In this document: positions 35,678 through 45,540 of the stretch, in pieces | How the letters are laid out: every line of letters begins with the position of its first letter | Position numbering within the stretch: position 1 is the first letter of the stretch | Translations under genes and position numbers: made by a program | The notes under the pieces: generated by a model | Told to the model about the DNA's origin: nothing | The model's database searches: none | What the model saw: the letters and a program-made list of their open reading frames with translations, nothing else | Source of the DNA: Providencia stuartii | GTDB taxonomy: Bacteria > Pseudomonadota > Gammaproteobacteria > Enterobacterales > Enterobacteriaceae | Reading direction: 5' to 3' | NCBI RefSeq assembly: GCF_029277985.1 | Contig: NZ_CP119546.1 | Span: 186,001-250,000, forward strand | DNA: 64,000 nucleotides

Positions 35678-36439
35678 TCACCACTCACAATTTGGGTAAG
35701 CACGCTGGACAAACTGTAGTTCGGTGAGAAGGATGCCCAAATGCTCGGTGTGAAGACCTTGTTTGCCACCTAAACGGTAGGCATTTTGATCTGGAATGCT
35801 CAGGGTTGCCTGATCGAAAATGTCAGTGACTGTCGCGAGCCATTGTTCATGTAATGTGCGAGGATCGACCGCTATTCCCGTTTTGGCTAACGCAATTTCA
35901 ATGTCATCTGCATGAAATAATTCACCTGTAAATCGCCATAATTGGTTGACGGATTGTTGAATTTTTTGGTGACTCACTTCGCTACCGTCGCCTAAACGGA
36001 TCATCCAGTTACTGCTGAATCGCAAGTGATAAAGCACTTCTTTTAACGATTTTTCAGCAATCGCGGATAGCTGCTCGTCCCTACTGTGAATTAAGGCTTG
36101 GTACAGAGGAACATGATAGGCATCCATAAAAAATTGGCGCACTAACGTGTCGTTGAAGCCTCCATTAGGCTGTTCAACCAACAGTAGGTTGCAGAACTCA
36201 CGTTCATCTCGGAGGAAGGCAATTTTGTCTTCATCATCGAATTTATCGTCTGATAGGGTGGCGGCGTATGCTAAAAAGTTTCTCGCTTGGCCCAATAAAT
36301 CGAGCCCAATGTTAGATAATGCGAGGTCGATTTCCAGTTCTGGGGCATGACCGCACCATTCACATAAACGTTGCGCAAGAATCAATGATGTATCGCCTTG
36401 CCTTAAAACATATTGTTTGAGTACTTCATGTTGGTTCAT
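35678..36439 (-). CDS. paaC: phenylacetyl-CoA epoxidase structural subunit PaaC
   Basis: A 253-residue non-catalytic ferritin-fold subunit that pairs with PaaA. Matches to E. coli PaaC include LCEWCGHAPELEIDLALSNIGLDLLGQAR, FLRDEREFCNLLLVEQPN and GLHTEHLG. The start at 36439 is set by AGGTGA and by alignment with MNQH; upstream in-frame codons run into paaB. It lies 10 bp after the paaB stop. Confidence 0.94.
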   Translation of the reverse strand: MNQHEVLKQYVLRQGDTSLILAQRLCEWCGHAPELEIDLALSNIGLDLLGQARNFLAYAATLSDDKFDDEDKIAFLRDEREFCNLLLVEQPNGGFNDTLVRQFFMDAYHVPLYQALIHSRDEQLSAIAEKSLKEVLYHLRFSSNWMIRLGDGSEVSHQKIQQSVNQLWRFTGELFHADDIEIALAKTGIAVDPRTLHEQWLATVTDIFDQATLSIPDQNAYRLGGKQGLHTEHLGILLTELQFVQRAYPNCEW

Positions 36440-36449
36440 ATCCGTCACC

Positions 36450-36737
36450 TCACATATTCTTGATACCATCAGGGATGGTGTAAAAAGTCGGGTGGCGATA
36501 AATTTTGCTATCAGCGGGATCAAAGAAGGCGCTCTTATCTTCAGGTTGTGAGGCGATAAGGTGTGTGGCTTTTACGACCCAGACGGAGCATCCTTCACTA
36601 CGGCGAGTGTAAGCATCCCGTGCATTTTCGAGAGCCATTTGGTCATCTGCGGCATGTAGGCTTCCGACATGACGATGTGCAAGCCCTTGTTTGCTACGAA
36701 CAAAAACTTCATATAATGGCCAATCTTGATTGCTCAT
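36450..36737 (-). CDS. paaB: phenylacetyl-CoA epoxidase subunit PaaB
   Basis: A 95-residue small subunit that bridges PaaAC dimers in the epoxidase complex. Conserved stretches are WPLYEVFVRSKQGLAHRHVGSLHA, ALENARDAYTRR, VWVV and the C-terminal HPTFYTIPDGIKNM. The ATG follows AAGGAAAAG. The 24-bp gap to paaA is normal for this operon. Confidence 0.95.
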   Translation of the reverse strand: MSNQDWPLYEVFVRSKQGLAHRHVGSLHAADDQMALENARDAYTRRSEGCSVWVVKATHLIASQPEDKSAFFDPADSKIYRHPTFYTIPDGIKNM

Positions 36738-36761
36738 GATCTTTTCCTTTTTTATTTTGTA

Positions 36762-37700
36762 CTAAGCAGCAGACTTAACAGCTTTGCGTTTTTGGCTGTG
36801 TGCCATGGCACCTTCACGCACCCATGCGCCATCTTCCCAAGCCTTACGCTTGGCATTAACACGTTCGTAATTACAGATCCCTTCGCCTTTGATCACTTGA
36901 TAGAACTCTTCCCAATTGATTTCACCGAAACGATAATGCCCAAGCGCCTCATCCCATTGCAGATCAGGGTCAGGAATGGTCATACCGAGGGCTTCGACTT
37001 GTGGCACCGTGTTATCAACAAATTTCTGGCGTAGCTCATCGTTACTAAATCTTTTGATTTTCCACGCCATACTCTGTGCACTGTGTGGGGAGTCGCTGTC
37101 ATTAGGGCCGAACATCATGAGAACTGGCCACCAAAAGCGATTAATTGCATCTTGCAGCATGGCTTTTTGTTCGGCAGTTCCGTTGGCCAGTACGGTGACG
37201 GCTTCATAACCTTGGCGTTGATGGAAACTTTCTTCTTTACAAATTTTCACCATGGCGCGTGCGTAAGGGCCGTATGATGCTCGACATAGCGCAACTTGGT
37301 TAACAATGGCCGCACCATCAACCAGCCAGCCAATGACGCCGACATCTGCCCAGTTCAGGGTGGGATAATTGAAGATTGATGAGTATTTCATTTTGCCGTC
37401 GAGCATCTTTTGATAGATATCTTGGCGTGAACATCCCAAGGTTTCCGCGGCGCTATATAGGTAAAGGCCGTGTCCCGCTTCGTCTTGAATTTTTGCTAAT
37501 AAAATGGCCTTACGCCGCAATGTGGGGGCGCGAGTTAACCAATTCGCTTCAGGCAACATACCAATCACTTCTGAGTGTGCATGCTGTCCCACTTGGCGGA
37601 TCAGATTTTGCCTGTAAGCATCGGGCATCCAATCTTTTGGCTCAATGTTAATGTCGGCTTCGATTTTGGCCTCGAAGTTTGCCTGATTTTGCTCATTCAT
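36762..37700 (-). CDS. paaA: phenylacetyl-CoA epoxidase catalytic subunit PaaA
   Basis: A 312-residue di-iron oxygenase subunit that makes the ring 1,2-epoxide of phenylacetyl-CoA. The iron ligands fall in the two helices [15 protein letters not shown] and [16 protein letters not shown]. The protein is almost collinear with E. coli PaaA from [11 protein letters not shown] on. The ATG at 37700 was chosen over 37712 and 37757 for its GAAGAAAA spacing and E. coli-like N terminus. It is the first gene of paaABCDEFGHIJK, with its promoter in the 324-bp region shared with paaZ. Confidence 0.95.
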   Translation of the reverse strand: MNEQNQANFEAKIEADINIEPKDWMPDAYRQNLIRQVGQHAHSEVIGMLPEANWLTRAPTLRRKAILLAKIQDEAGHGLYLYSAAETLGCSRQDIYQKMLDGKMKYSSIFNYPTLNWADVGVIGWLVDGAAIVNQVALCRASYGPYARAMVKICKEESFHQRQGYEAVTVLANGTAEQKAMLQDAINRFWWPVLMMFGPNDSDSPHSAQSMAWKIKRFSNDELRQKFVDNTVPQVEALGMTIPDPDLQWDEALGHYRFGEINWEEFYQVIKGEGICNYERVNAKRKAWEDGAWVREGAMAHSQKRKAVKSAA

Positions 37701-38024
37701 TGTTTTCTTCATCCAAGTGATTCGAATTAAATCATTTAAAAATAAAAAATGAATCATAAATATTTAACATTAATGCTAGGAATCGTTAACAATAAAATCA
37801 ATGCTGTTTATTCTTCTTTTGCGATGGGCTTCACAGTTGATTTTATTTTATTGTTAATAAACATATAGTTAAATTTATTGTCTTTTGTGTGGTTTTTGTT
37901 TTTCCATGGATTTTTGATCTGATTTGTTTTTGATTTGTTAAATTTCAAGTGGCGTCTATCATTGATGTTGTGATACATATTTATAATATGTCTATTTTTG
38001 TTTGTTTTTATTTGGAGAGATGTC
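37701..38024. promoter_or_regulatory. 324-bp divergent paaA/paaZ promoter region
   Basis: A very AT-rich region between the divergent catabolic transcripts. An inverted repeat TGATT-CGAATTA-AATCA at 37718-37734 lies just upstream of paaA and is a candidate PaaX operator, by position only. A T-rich repeat of TTTGAT/TTTGTT words occupies 37905-37945. No gene is supported; a lysine- and asparagine-rich frame on the minus strand is compositional noise. Confidence 0.45.
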
Positions 38025-40091
38025 ATGCAGCAATTAACGAGTTATATAACGGGGAAGTGGTTATATGGTGAAGGTGAAGGCCGCAAAATTTACCATGCGT
38101 TGACTGGGCAGGCGTTATATGAGGTCACGACAGAGGGTTTGCCTTTAGTTGATTGCCTTGATTATGGGCGCAAAAAAGGGGGTGATGCCTTATCTGCTAT
38201 GACATTCCAGCAGCGTGGGCAGATGTTAAAGGCAGTAGCAAAACATTTGTTAGCGCATAAAGCATCTCTTTATGAAATCTCAGCGCAAACAGGAGCGACT
38301 AAGGCGGATAGTTGGGTCGATATCGAAGGGGGAATTGCGACGTTGTTTTCCTTTGCTGGATTGGCAAATCGAGAATTACCGGATGATACCCTTTGGCCTG
38401 AAGATGACATGATCCCATTATCGAAACAAGGGCAGTTTATTGCGCGGCATATTTTAACGTCTCGCCATGGTGTCGCACTGCATATCAATGCCTTTAACTT
38501 CCCGTGTTGGGGGATGCTAGAAAAATTAGCGCCAACATGGTTAGCAGGTATGCCAGCGATTATTAAACCTGCGACTGCTTCAGCACAAGTGACACATGCA
38601 ATGGTTCGTTTAATTGTTGAGAGTGGCTTAGTGCCTGAAGGGGCGATTCAGCTAATTTGTGGCGGTGTCGGTGATATGTTTGAACATTTAGATTTTGAAG
38701 ATGTGGTGACATTCACAGGCTCGGCAGCAACAGGACAAAAATTAAAATCACATCCTCGACTACGTGAAAAATCAATACCTTTTACTATGGAGGCGGATTC
38801 GCTGAACTGCGCCATTCTTGGTGTTGATGTGACCGCACAGCAACCTGAATTTCCACTATTTATTAAAGAAGTGACGCGAGAAATGACGGTAAAGGCGGGC
38901 CAAAAATGTACGGCAATTCGTCGTATCCTTGTGCCAAAAACACAATTAGAAGCGGTTAAACAGGCCTTATTACAGCGTTTATCAGGGGTAACGATGGGGG
39001 ATCCGGCTGTTGAGGGCGTTCGCATGGGGGCGTTAATCAATCTGGAACAGCGTGAAGATGTCCACCAAAAAGTCATGTACTTGCAGCAAAATGGTTGTGA
39101 GTTGCTGTGTGGTGGGAGTATGGAAAACCTAGATGTTATAGGGGCTGATAGCCAAAAAGGCGCGTTTTACCCACCGACATTACTGTATTGTGCGGATCCC
39201 TACACTCATCAAGCGGTACATGAAACAGAAGCGTTTGGGCCGGTAGCAACACTGATTGGTTATGAAACCAGTGAACAGGCGGTTGAGTTAGCCATTATGG
39301 GAGGCGGAAGCCTTGCGGGAACCTTAGTGACGGCAGATTCATCGGTAGCTCAAGATGTTATTCGCAAGAGTGCGAGAGCGCATGGCCGAATGTTGGTGTT
39401 AAATGAAGCGGCGGCAGCTGAATCGACCGGACATGGCTCCCCATTACCTCTATTAGTTCATGGTGGCCCAGGGCGTGCGGGGGGGGGAGAAGAACTCGGA
39501 GGACTAAGAGCAGTAAAACATTATATGCAGCGAACAGCGATTCAAGGCAGCCCGTCCATGCTGACCTCAATCACGAAGCAGTGGGTCCGTGGCTCGGATG
39601 TTATTACCGACCCTGTACACCCCTTTAGGAAGTATTTTGAGGATTTAGTGATTGGCGATACTTTACTGACAGCGAGACGTACGGTATCAGAAGCCGACCT
39701 AGTCAACTTTGCGTGTTTAAGTGGCGACCATTTTTATGCGCATATGGATAAAATTGGTGCGGCACAGTCATTGTTTGGTGAACGTGTCGCTCATGGTTAT
39801 TTTGTCGTATCGGCGGCGGCAGGTTTATTTGTCGATGCTGCTGTTGGCCCAGTGATTGCCAACTATGGGATGGAAAACCTACGCTTTATTGAGCCAGTCA
39901 AAATCGGAGATACAATTCAAGTACGTTTAACCTGTAAGAAGAAAATTAAAAAGGCACAAAAAACAGCGGAGGATAAGCCAAATGGTGTGGTTGAATGGGA
40001 TGTTCAAGTGTTTAATCAAAATAACGCCGCGGTTGCCTTGTATAGCATTCTAACATTGGTTGAACGTCGAGAAGGGGATTTCGCACAGTAG
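38025..40091 (+). CDS. paaZ: bifunctional oxepin-CoA hydrolase / semialdehyde dehydrogenase PaaZ
   Basis: A 688-residue fusion enzyme that opens the oxepin-CoA ring and oxidises the resulting aldehyde. The N-terminal aldehyde dehydrogenase (about 1-520) has the glutamate in FTMEADSLN and the nucleophile in [12 protein letters not shown]. The C-terminal MaoC-type hydratase (about 540-688) has the Asp/His pair in [10 protein letters not shown]. The ATG at 38025 follows GGAGAG; the 9 residues before it have no ribosome site. It is the first and only paa gene on the plus strand, divergent from paaA as in E. coli. Confidence 0.95.
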   Translation: MQQLTSYITGKWLYGEGEGRKIYHALTGQALYEVTTEGLPLVDCLDYGRKKGGDALSAMTFQQRGQMLKAVAKHLLAHKASLYEISAQTGATKADSWVDIEGGIATLFSFAGLANRELPDDTLWPEDDMIPLSKQGQFIARHILTSRHGVALHINAFNFPCWGMLEKLAPTWLAGMPAIIKPATASAQVTHAMVRLIVESGLVPEGAIQLICGGVGDMFEHLDFEDVVTFTGSAATGQKLKSHPRLREKSIPFTMEADSLNCAILGVDVTAQQPEFPLFIKEVTREMTVKAGQKCTAIRRILVPKTQLEAVKQALLQRLSGVTMGDPAVEGVRMGALINLEQREDVHQKVMYLQQNGCELLCGGSMENLDVIGADSQKGAFYPPTLLYCADPYTHQAVHETEAFGPVATLIGYETSEQAVELAIMGGGSLAGTLVTADSSVAQDVIRKSARAHGRMLVLNEAAAAESTGHGSPLPLLVHGGPGRAGGGEELGGLRAVKHYMQRTAIQGSPSMLTSITKQWVRGSDVITDPVHPFRKYFEDLVIGDTLLTARRTVSEADLVNFACLSGDHFYAHMDKIGAAQSLFGERVAHGYFVVSAAAGLFVDAAVGPVIANYGMENLRFIEPVKIGDTIQVRLTCKKKIKKAQKTAEDKPNGVVEWDVQVFNQNNAAVALYSILTLVERREGDFAQ

Positions 40092-40177
40092 ATTTGGCAT
40101 GAAGGATGAAATGCGTGTCTTTTTATTGATTTTCTGTTTTGATGGAAAAAACCGCCATAAAAATAATAGGGGATCAT

Positions 40178-40939
40178 ATGAAGACACATCATCAATCGGT
40201 ATACCAACAATTTGACGAGCAAGCGGCTGCTTATTTAACGAGCCAAGTGCATGCACAAGGCGAAGATTTACACGCCTTACAGCAGTTGCTTCAGGAAAAC
40301 GCTGAGGCAACTGTTCTCGATCTTGGCTGTGGTGCTGGGCATGCCAGTTTTTCGGTTGCGCCTTTTGTGGACTCTGTCACTGCCTATGATTTGTCGGATT
40401 CCATGCTTTCTGTTGTCGCGGCGACAGCCCAAGAACGGGCACTGCATAATATTAAAACATGTCAGGGAACGGTAGAGTCATTGCCTTTCGAGGATAATCG
40501 TTTTGATATTGTTATTAGTCGTTATTCCGCGCACCATTGGCATGATGTTGGTCGAGCTTTGCGTGAAGTGCATCGTGTCTTAAAGCAAGGTGGCCGAGCG
40601 GTGTTTATTGATGTTGTTTCACCGGGGCATCCACTATTAGATATTTACTTACAAACCGTTGAAGTATTACGTGATACCTCACATATTCGTGATTACTCTG
40701 TTGGTGAATGGACTGCGATGTTTAATCATGCACAGTTATTTGTACGTACGGTGAAAAACTTTCGTCTTGAATTGGAGTTTACCAGTTGGGTGGAACGGAT
40801 GAGGACACCGCCGCCGTTAGTTGACGCAATCCGTCAATACCAAATGACACTCAGTGATGAGGCAAAGAACTATTTTATGGTACAAGAAAATGGTTCTTTT
40901 ACCTCCGATGTTATGCTGTTTGAATGTTTACGTCCATGA
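40178..40939 (+). CDS. yafE: SAM-dependent methyltransferase, YafE-like
   Basis: A 253-residue class I methyltransferase. The SAM loop VLDLGCGAGHASF is near residue 47; the following acidic strand is TAYDLS. IVISRYSAHHWHDVGRALREV, SPGHPLLDIYLQTVE and GSFTSDV are near-identical to E. coli YafE, whose substrate is not established. Its closest characterised relatives act on small molecules. The ATG at 40178 has AGGGGAT just upstream; an ATG at 40142 does not. The 3' end overlaps the convergent ydhR gene by 29 bp. Confidence 0.85.
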   Translation: MKTHHQSVYQQFDEQAAAYLTSQVHAQGEDLHALQQLLQENAEATVLDLGCGAGHASFSVAPFVDSVTAYDLSDSMLSVVAATAQERALHNIKTCQGTVESLPFEDNRFDIVISRYSAHHWHDVGRALREVHRVLKQGGRAVFIDVVSPGHPLLDIYLQTVEVLRDTSHIRDYSVGEWTAMFNHAQLFVRTVKNFRLELEFTSWVERMRTPPPLVDAIRQYQMTLSDEAKNYFMVQENGSFTSDVMLFECLRP

Positions 40940-41252
40940 ATGACTTGGTAATAAATTGCGCTTGGTTGAGTTGGCTAAGCGCATGATTGACAGCAAAAAT
41001 CTCACCTCTTACTTCAGGCACGCCAAATGATTTTAATCGTGCGCTGTGTTTTTCTAAGTAGGCTTGCGCCTGTTCTTGTGAGTTAAACAAGTAAATACCG
41101 CCAGCTTGCTGTGTTGCGGGGTTTTCTGTCCATATTTTCCAAATGAATCCTGGCTCCTCATTGATCGATTTGGCTAACGTTTCCATCGCATTGGCCATGT
41201 CCTGTCCCCAAGGGCCTTGGTAAGGAAAGTCCACTTGTAAAATCACCGGCAT
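40911..41252 (-). CDS. ydhR: YdhR-type putative monooxygenase
   Basis: A 113-residue dimeric alpha/beta-barrel protein. LQVDFPYQGPWG, SINEEPGFIWKIWTEN, GGIYLF and AYLEKHSARLKSFGV align along the whole length of E. coli YdhR (101 residues). The last 12 residues are extra and lie over the yafE 3' end. The family is predicted to be cofactor-less monooxygenases on the basis of structural similarity; no substrate is known. It is a single gene upstream of nothing on its strand except phrB, which lies behind it. Confidence 0.85.
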   Translation of the reverse strand: MPVILQVDFPYQGPWGQDMANAMETLAKSINEEPGFIWKIWTENPATQQAGGIYLFNSQEQAQAYLEKHSARLKSFGVPEVRGEIFAVNHALSQLNQAQFITKSFMDVNIQTA

Positions 41253-41304
41253 AACGACTCCTATTTGAATTTTTTATTTTATTAATTATTGAACAGTATA
41301 ATCC

Positions 41305-42777
41305 TTAACTTAAATTATTACTTTGATCATTAATGGTTTTTATACTGTCATTTTTTCCTGCCTCGAAAGCCGCTAGAGTGGCTAAACGAGCCTGTTTGTG
41401 ATCAACAATGGGGGCAGGATAGTCTAAGGTTAGGTTATTCGCCTCAGCCCACTCATGAGGAGTATGAATATATTTGTCCGGTACTGAACCTAATTCGGGT
41501 AACCACTGGCGAATAAATTCACCCTGAGGGTCAAATTTCTTTCCTTGTGTTGTCGGATTAAAGATACGGAACCATGGTTGCGCATCTGTCCCCGTGGACG
41601 CTGACCATTGCCAACCACCATTATTGGCGGCAAGCGTGCCATCAATCAGTTGTTGCATAAAGTATCGCTCACCAAGGCGCCAGTCTATGAGCAAATCTTT
41701 CACTAAAAAGCTAGCAGTGATCATTCTTAGGCGATTATGCATCCAACCGGTGGCGTTAAGCTGACGCATTGCGGCATCGACGATAGGATAGCCTGTTTGT
41801 CCATTTTGCCATGCATTTAGGTCCGTATTGTTCGTGTTCCACTGAATATATGTTGTCCACTCAATAAAAGGCTGGTGGCGGCACAAGCGGGGGAATGCGA
41901 CCAATAAATGATGATAAAATTCACGCCATATCAGTTCATTGAGCCATGTAAATGCACCACTATCAGGTGAATCGAAAACATGCGGGTTTTCAGCAAGCAA
42001 TCGATTTAAACATTGTCGTGGTGAGAGAACACCTATCGCTAAGTAAGGCGATAATTGGCTGGTTCCATCAATAGCAGGAATATCACGCTGTTGCTGATAG
42101 TGTTGGACCTTAGTACGGCAAAATTGTCGTAGTTGCTGCAATGCAGCAGCTTCTCCAGCCGGAAAATGGGGCGCAATATCCACCGCGTGATGCTCAAACA
42201 GGGGTTGTGATAGCGTCTGGATCTTCAGTGCGTTATCTCTTGGCTTAGGGGCTGCCAAAGAGCGAAAATCCGCCGTTATCAACTGACTAATAAAGGCTCG
42301 GCGAAAAGGTGTGTATACCTGATACATTTCACCTTTTTGATTGGTGACTGATTGAGGCGCTAATAAGAGTGCGTCATCGAACGTGTGGACATGAAAAGGT
42401 AATGTTTGTTTTAACAACCATTCATCGCGCTTACGTTCGTTCAATTCATATTGACGGTTGAAATAGAGGTGATCGGCCTGTTGCTGTTGTGCAAACTCGA
42501 TGACCCAGTGTGCTGCACTTGAAAAATCAGCGACTGTCTGACAAATCAAGGGGATGCCTAGCTTCGCCAGTGAGTCGCGTAGCGCAAGCAGATTTTGGTG
42601 TAAGAACGTGATTTGTCGGGAAGAAAGGTCATGTGCCCACCATTGTTCCGGTGTTGCAGTAAACAAGGCGAGCACTTTAGCCTCGGGATCAGCACAAGCA
42701 GAAGACAGGGCTTTATTATCGGTGACTCTCAGATCATGACGAAACCAGACCAAATGACAAGCCTGTTTCTTGACCAT
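41305..42777 (-). CDS. phrB: deoxyribodipyrimidine photolyase
   Basis: A 490-residue class I CPD photolyase that splits UV-induced pyrimidine dimers using blue light. The N-terminal antenna domain begins LVWFRHDLRVTDNKAL. The FAD domain has TSQLSPYLAIGVLSPRQCL, ELIWREFYHHLL, WQNGQTGYPIVDAAMRQL, GWMHNRLRMITASFL, and QWSASTGTDAQPWFRIFNP. Tryptophans of the electron-transfer chain are present (WREF, WRLGERYF). The ATG follows AAAGGAG. It lies 26 bp downstream of the proP stop, and may be read through from it. Confidence 0.95.
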   Translation of the reverse strand: MVKKQACHLVWFRHDLRVTDNKALSSACADPEAKVLALFTATPEQWWAHDLSSRQITFLHQNLLALRDSLAKLGIPLICQTVADFSSAAHWVIEFAQQQQADHLYFNRQYELNERKRDEWLLKQTLPFHVHTFDDALLLAPQSVTNQKGEMYQVYTPFRRAFISQLITADFRSLAAPKPRDNALKIQTLSQPLFEHHAVDIAPHFPAGEAAALQQLRQFCRTKVQHYQQQRDIPAIDGTSQLSPYLAIGVLSPRQCLNRLLAENPHVFDSPDSGAFTWLNELIWREFYHHLLVAFPRLCRHQPFIEWTTYIQWNTNNTDLNAWQNGQTGYPIVDAAMRQLNATGWMHNRLRMITASFLVKDLLIDWRLGERYFMQQLIDGTLAANNGGWQWSASTGTDAQPWFRIFNPTTQGKKFDPQGEFIRQWLPELGSVPDKYIHTPHEWAEANNLTLDYPAPIVDHKQARLATLAAFEAGKNDSIKTINDQSNNLS

Positions 42778-42803
42778 CTTCTGCTCCTTTGCCTTACATA
42801 GAC

Positions 42804-44306
42804 TTAGTCTAATTTAGGGTGCTGATTAATTAACGATTGGCGTTTTTTCTCAAGTTCTGCAATCTGTTGTTCAATATCTTCAACCTTCTGTTCAATATTG
42901 TCATAGTGCTCACTTAAGATTTCTTTTGCTTCAGCCTTATCTGATGCAGCCGGTGTCGCGCCTCTTAGTGGTTTATTTGCTGTTTCTGGCATTTTAATCC
43001 CAGTGTACAAGCCTATCAGCGCGATAACCATCAAATAAAAGGCTGGCATATACAGGTTGTTGGTGGATTCAACTAACCAAGCCGCGACGGTTGGTGTCGC
43101 ACCGGCAATCAATACCGAGATATTAAATGCGATCGCGAGAGCACTGTAACGAATATGAGTTGGGAAAATGGCGGGTAAAATAGACGCCATCACGCCAGTA
43201 AAACAATTAAGTAAAACGGCTAAAATCAGTAAACCAACGAAGATCAAACCCACAGAACCGCTGTCAATCAGCATAAAGGCCGGATAGGCTAAAATAATCA
43301 GGCCTAAGCTTCCCGCTATCACAAATGGGCGACGACCTATTTTATCGCTGGTTAAGCCAATAATAGGCTGAACAAATAACATACCAATCATAATTGCAAT
43401 AATGATAAGCACACCATGGTCAGCTGAATAATTCATGTTATGCGATAAGTAACTTGGCATATAGGTCAGCAACATATAGTAAGTCACGTTAGTTGCGATA
43501 ACCAGCCCCACACAGATCATTAAGCTCTTCCAGTACTTTGTTACCACTTCACGGAAAGACACTTTTGGTGGGTTTTGAATATTGGCTTTATCTTGTTTTT
43601 CCAGTGTTTCAACATGTTGTTGGAATGCTGGCGTCTCTTCAAGCGCATGACGCAAATATAACCCAATGATACCCAGTGGCAATGCTAAGAAGAATGGAAT
43701 TCTCCAACCCCAATCATGAAAATTTTCTTCTCCGACAATGCTCGAAATCAGGACGACGACACCAGCCCCTAATACGAAGCCAGCAATAGAACCAAAGTCT
43801 AACCAACTTCCCATAAAGCCGCGTTTTCGGTCGGGTGAATATTCGGCAACAAAGATGGCTGCACCTGAATATTCTCCACCAACGGAGAAGCCTTGAGCGA
43901 GTTTCGCTAACAGCAGCAGAATGGGAGCCCAAATACCAATACTTTCATAGGATGGGATCAAACCAATCGCGAACGTACTGATCGACATAATAATAATGGT
44001 GATCGCCAAGACTTTTTGTCGGCCGTATTTATCACCTAAGATCCCGAAAACAACACCGCCTAAAGGCCTAACGAGAAAAGGCACGGAAAACGTTGCCAAT
44101 GCGGCAATCATCTGAACGCTCGGTGATGCGCCAGGGAAGAAAACTTGACCAAGTACATAAGCTAAGAAGCCATATACACCAAAATCAAACCACTCCATCG
44201 CATTACCCAGCGAAGCCGCTGTAATGGCTTTTTTCAATTTCCCATCATCAATGATAGTAATATCATTAATATTTAATGGTTTTTCTTTTTTCTTTCTGAA
44301 TTTCAT
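42804..44306 (-). CDS. proP: osmoprotectant/proton symporter ProP
   Basis: A 500-residue MFS transporter for proline, glycine betaine and other osmolytes. It matches E. coli ProP: NAMEWFDFGVYGFLAYVLGQVFFP, FLVRPLGGVVFG, AKLAQGFSVGGEYSGAAIFVAEY, MGSWLDFGSIAGFVLGAG and HALEETPAFQQHVE. The cytoplasmic C terminus (about 450-500; EHYDNIEQKVEDIEQQIAEL) has heptad spacing of the osmosensory coiled coil. The ATG follows AGAGGATGG. An upstream 1.2-kb intergenic region leaves room for more than one promoter, as in E. coli. Confidence 0.94.
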   Translation of the reverse strand: MKFRKKKEKPLNINDITIIDDGKLKKAITAASLGNAMEWFDFGVYGFLAYVLGQVFFPGASPSVQMIAALATFSVPFLVRPLGGVVFGILGDKYGRQKVLAITIIIMSISTFAIGLIPSYESIGIWAPILLLLAKLAQGFSVGGEYSGAAIFVAEYSPDRKRGFMGSWLDFGSIAGFVLGAGVVVLISSIVGEENFHDWGWRIPFFLALPLGIIGLYLRHALEETPAFQQHVETLEKQDKANIQNPPKVSFREVVTKYWKSLMICVGLVIATNVTYYMLLTYMPSYLSHNMNYSADHGVLIIIAIMIGMLFVQPIIGLTSDKIGRRPFVIAGSLGLIILAYPAFMLIDSGSVGLIFVGLLILAVLLNCFTGVMASILPAIFPTHIRYSALAIAFNISVLIAGATPTVAAWLVESTNNLYMPAFYLMVIALIGLYTGIKMPETANKPLRGATPAASDKAEAKEILSEHYDNIEQKVEDIEQQIAELEKKRQSLINQHPKLD

Positions 44307-45540
44307 GGAACCATCCTCTTATCTGAATCTCGGAACATAAGGAACTGCATTCATGATGTGTGTGGCGTCCATATCTCTACAGCTAACTTGGGTAAGATAA
44401 ACAGAGAGACTGTTATATTAGAATAGTCGTTATCTATAGAATGCATAAATATTTTATTAATCACCTGTAGAAATCATCAATATGAATAGCGTGTTATATC
44501 CGATTACTAAGACAATTAGGGGAAAATCACCGCTAATAATTGTGAAGAGACGAACGAAGAAGCGGAAAGAATAGTGAGTTATTTTGTTGTTGTGTATTTT
44601 TTAAATAAAGCAAAACATGTACCTTTAGGTAACCTTACATAGCGACTAATAATACAATAATATCGAATAAATGTAAAACGTTAGTCTTTTATGCTACTTT
44701 TTGTGGCGTTATTGACTTTTTAATCTCGCAATGAGTGCTTAATTAGGGGTGGTATTTATGCTGTTGTTTTTTAAAGAAAAAATAAGTGTGAATTCGACTT
44801 TGTTATATACGGTTTTTCGCCTTCCATTTGCAGATAATAAAATCCTGAGATAAGCCGACATCAATCATTCTGTGTTGAAAACAAAAGCCCGTTAAAATAC
44901 CTTCAGGGTTATCTGATTATTTGGCAGGTTATTGCGTTGAATAATGAGCTGATAGGAAAATGGTATAAAGATAAAAAGCGTGACTAGCTGTTCTTTCTAT
45001 TTGTGTCACAGTGAGTGGTCCTTTTGACCACCCTGAATGATTCAGCTTATATATTATCAGTCTGCTTATTCTACATTAAGTTGAATGAATATTGCTGGAA
45101 TATTGCAGTATCATGACCATTGTGGCAATCGTCGATAATATTCATGTTTCAATAATTCCCAGCAAAATGAAAAGTGAAGGGGCATTTTATTTTTAGGATG
45201 ACTAAGGGGCTGTTTTCAATTCGTGATGATAGCCAATAGGAACCTTATATAATCTTATTTCGATTTGTTGTTAAGTTATTGTTAATGCGGTTTATTTTTG
45301 TTATTTCATCTTTTCGCTATATTTAATTTATTCTGTATCCAGACTCTTCTTTTGATATTAGTGGATGATTATCCTGTTCTTACTAGCGATGGGTTTTCGC
45401 TGGTATGAACAGCAGATTTAATTAGTTACACTAAGTTAAGTAAATATACATTGGTTTAATAATGATGAAGTGTCACAGCGAGCATGATTTTGACTTGTTG
45501 TGAGTGATTTTAACTTAATCTGACTTAAAAGAGTGCCATT
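44307..45540. other. 1.2-kb intergenic region between divergent proP and poxB
   Basis: An AT-rich region with no established gene. A hairpin GTGGTC-CTTTT-GACCAC at 45015-45031 resembles part of the hairpin downstream of bioH. A possible 31-residue frame at 44758-44853 with an AGGGG ribosome site is listed separately. The two flanking genes are both typically stress-controlled in E. coli, so extended promoter regions are plausible. Nothing else stands out. Confidence 0.35.
44758..44853 (+). CDS. possible 31-residue small protein
   Basis: An ATG at 44758 preceded by AGGGGTGG opens a 31-codon frame ending in TAA. The product starts MLLFFKEKISVN and ends ADNKILR; it has no recognised motif and no convincing membrane helix. 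It stands alone in a long intergenic region. The ribosome site is the only support, and such frames arise by chance in AT-rich DNA. Confidence 0.2.
   Translation: MLLFFKEKISVNSTLLYTVFRLPFADNKILR

Noticed and set aside
37808-38026. A 72-codon lysine/asparagine-rich frame in the paaA-paaZ intergenic region
   Set aside because: Low-complexity product from AT-rich promoter DNA with no ribosome-binding site.
45015-45031. GTGGTC-GACCAC hairpin as a dispersed repeat shared with 58012-58031
   Set aside because: Only a 6-bp arm and part of the loop are shared, which is too little to claim a repeat family.
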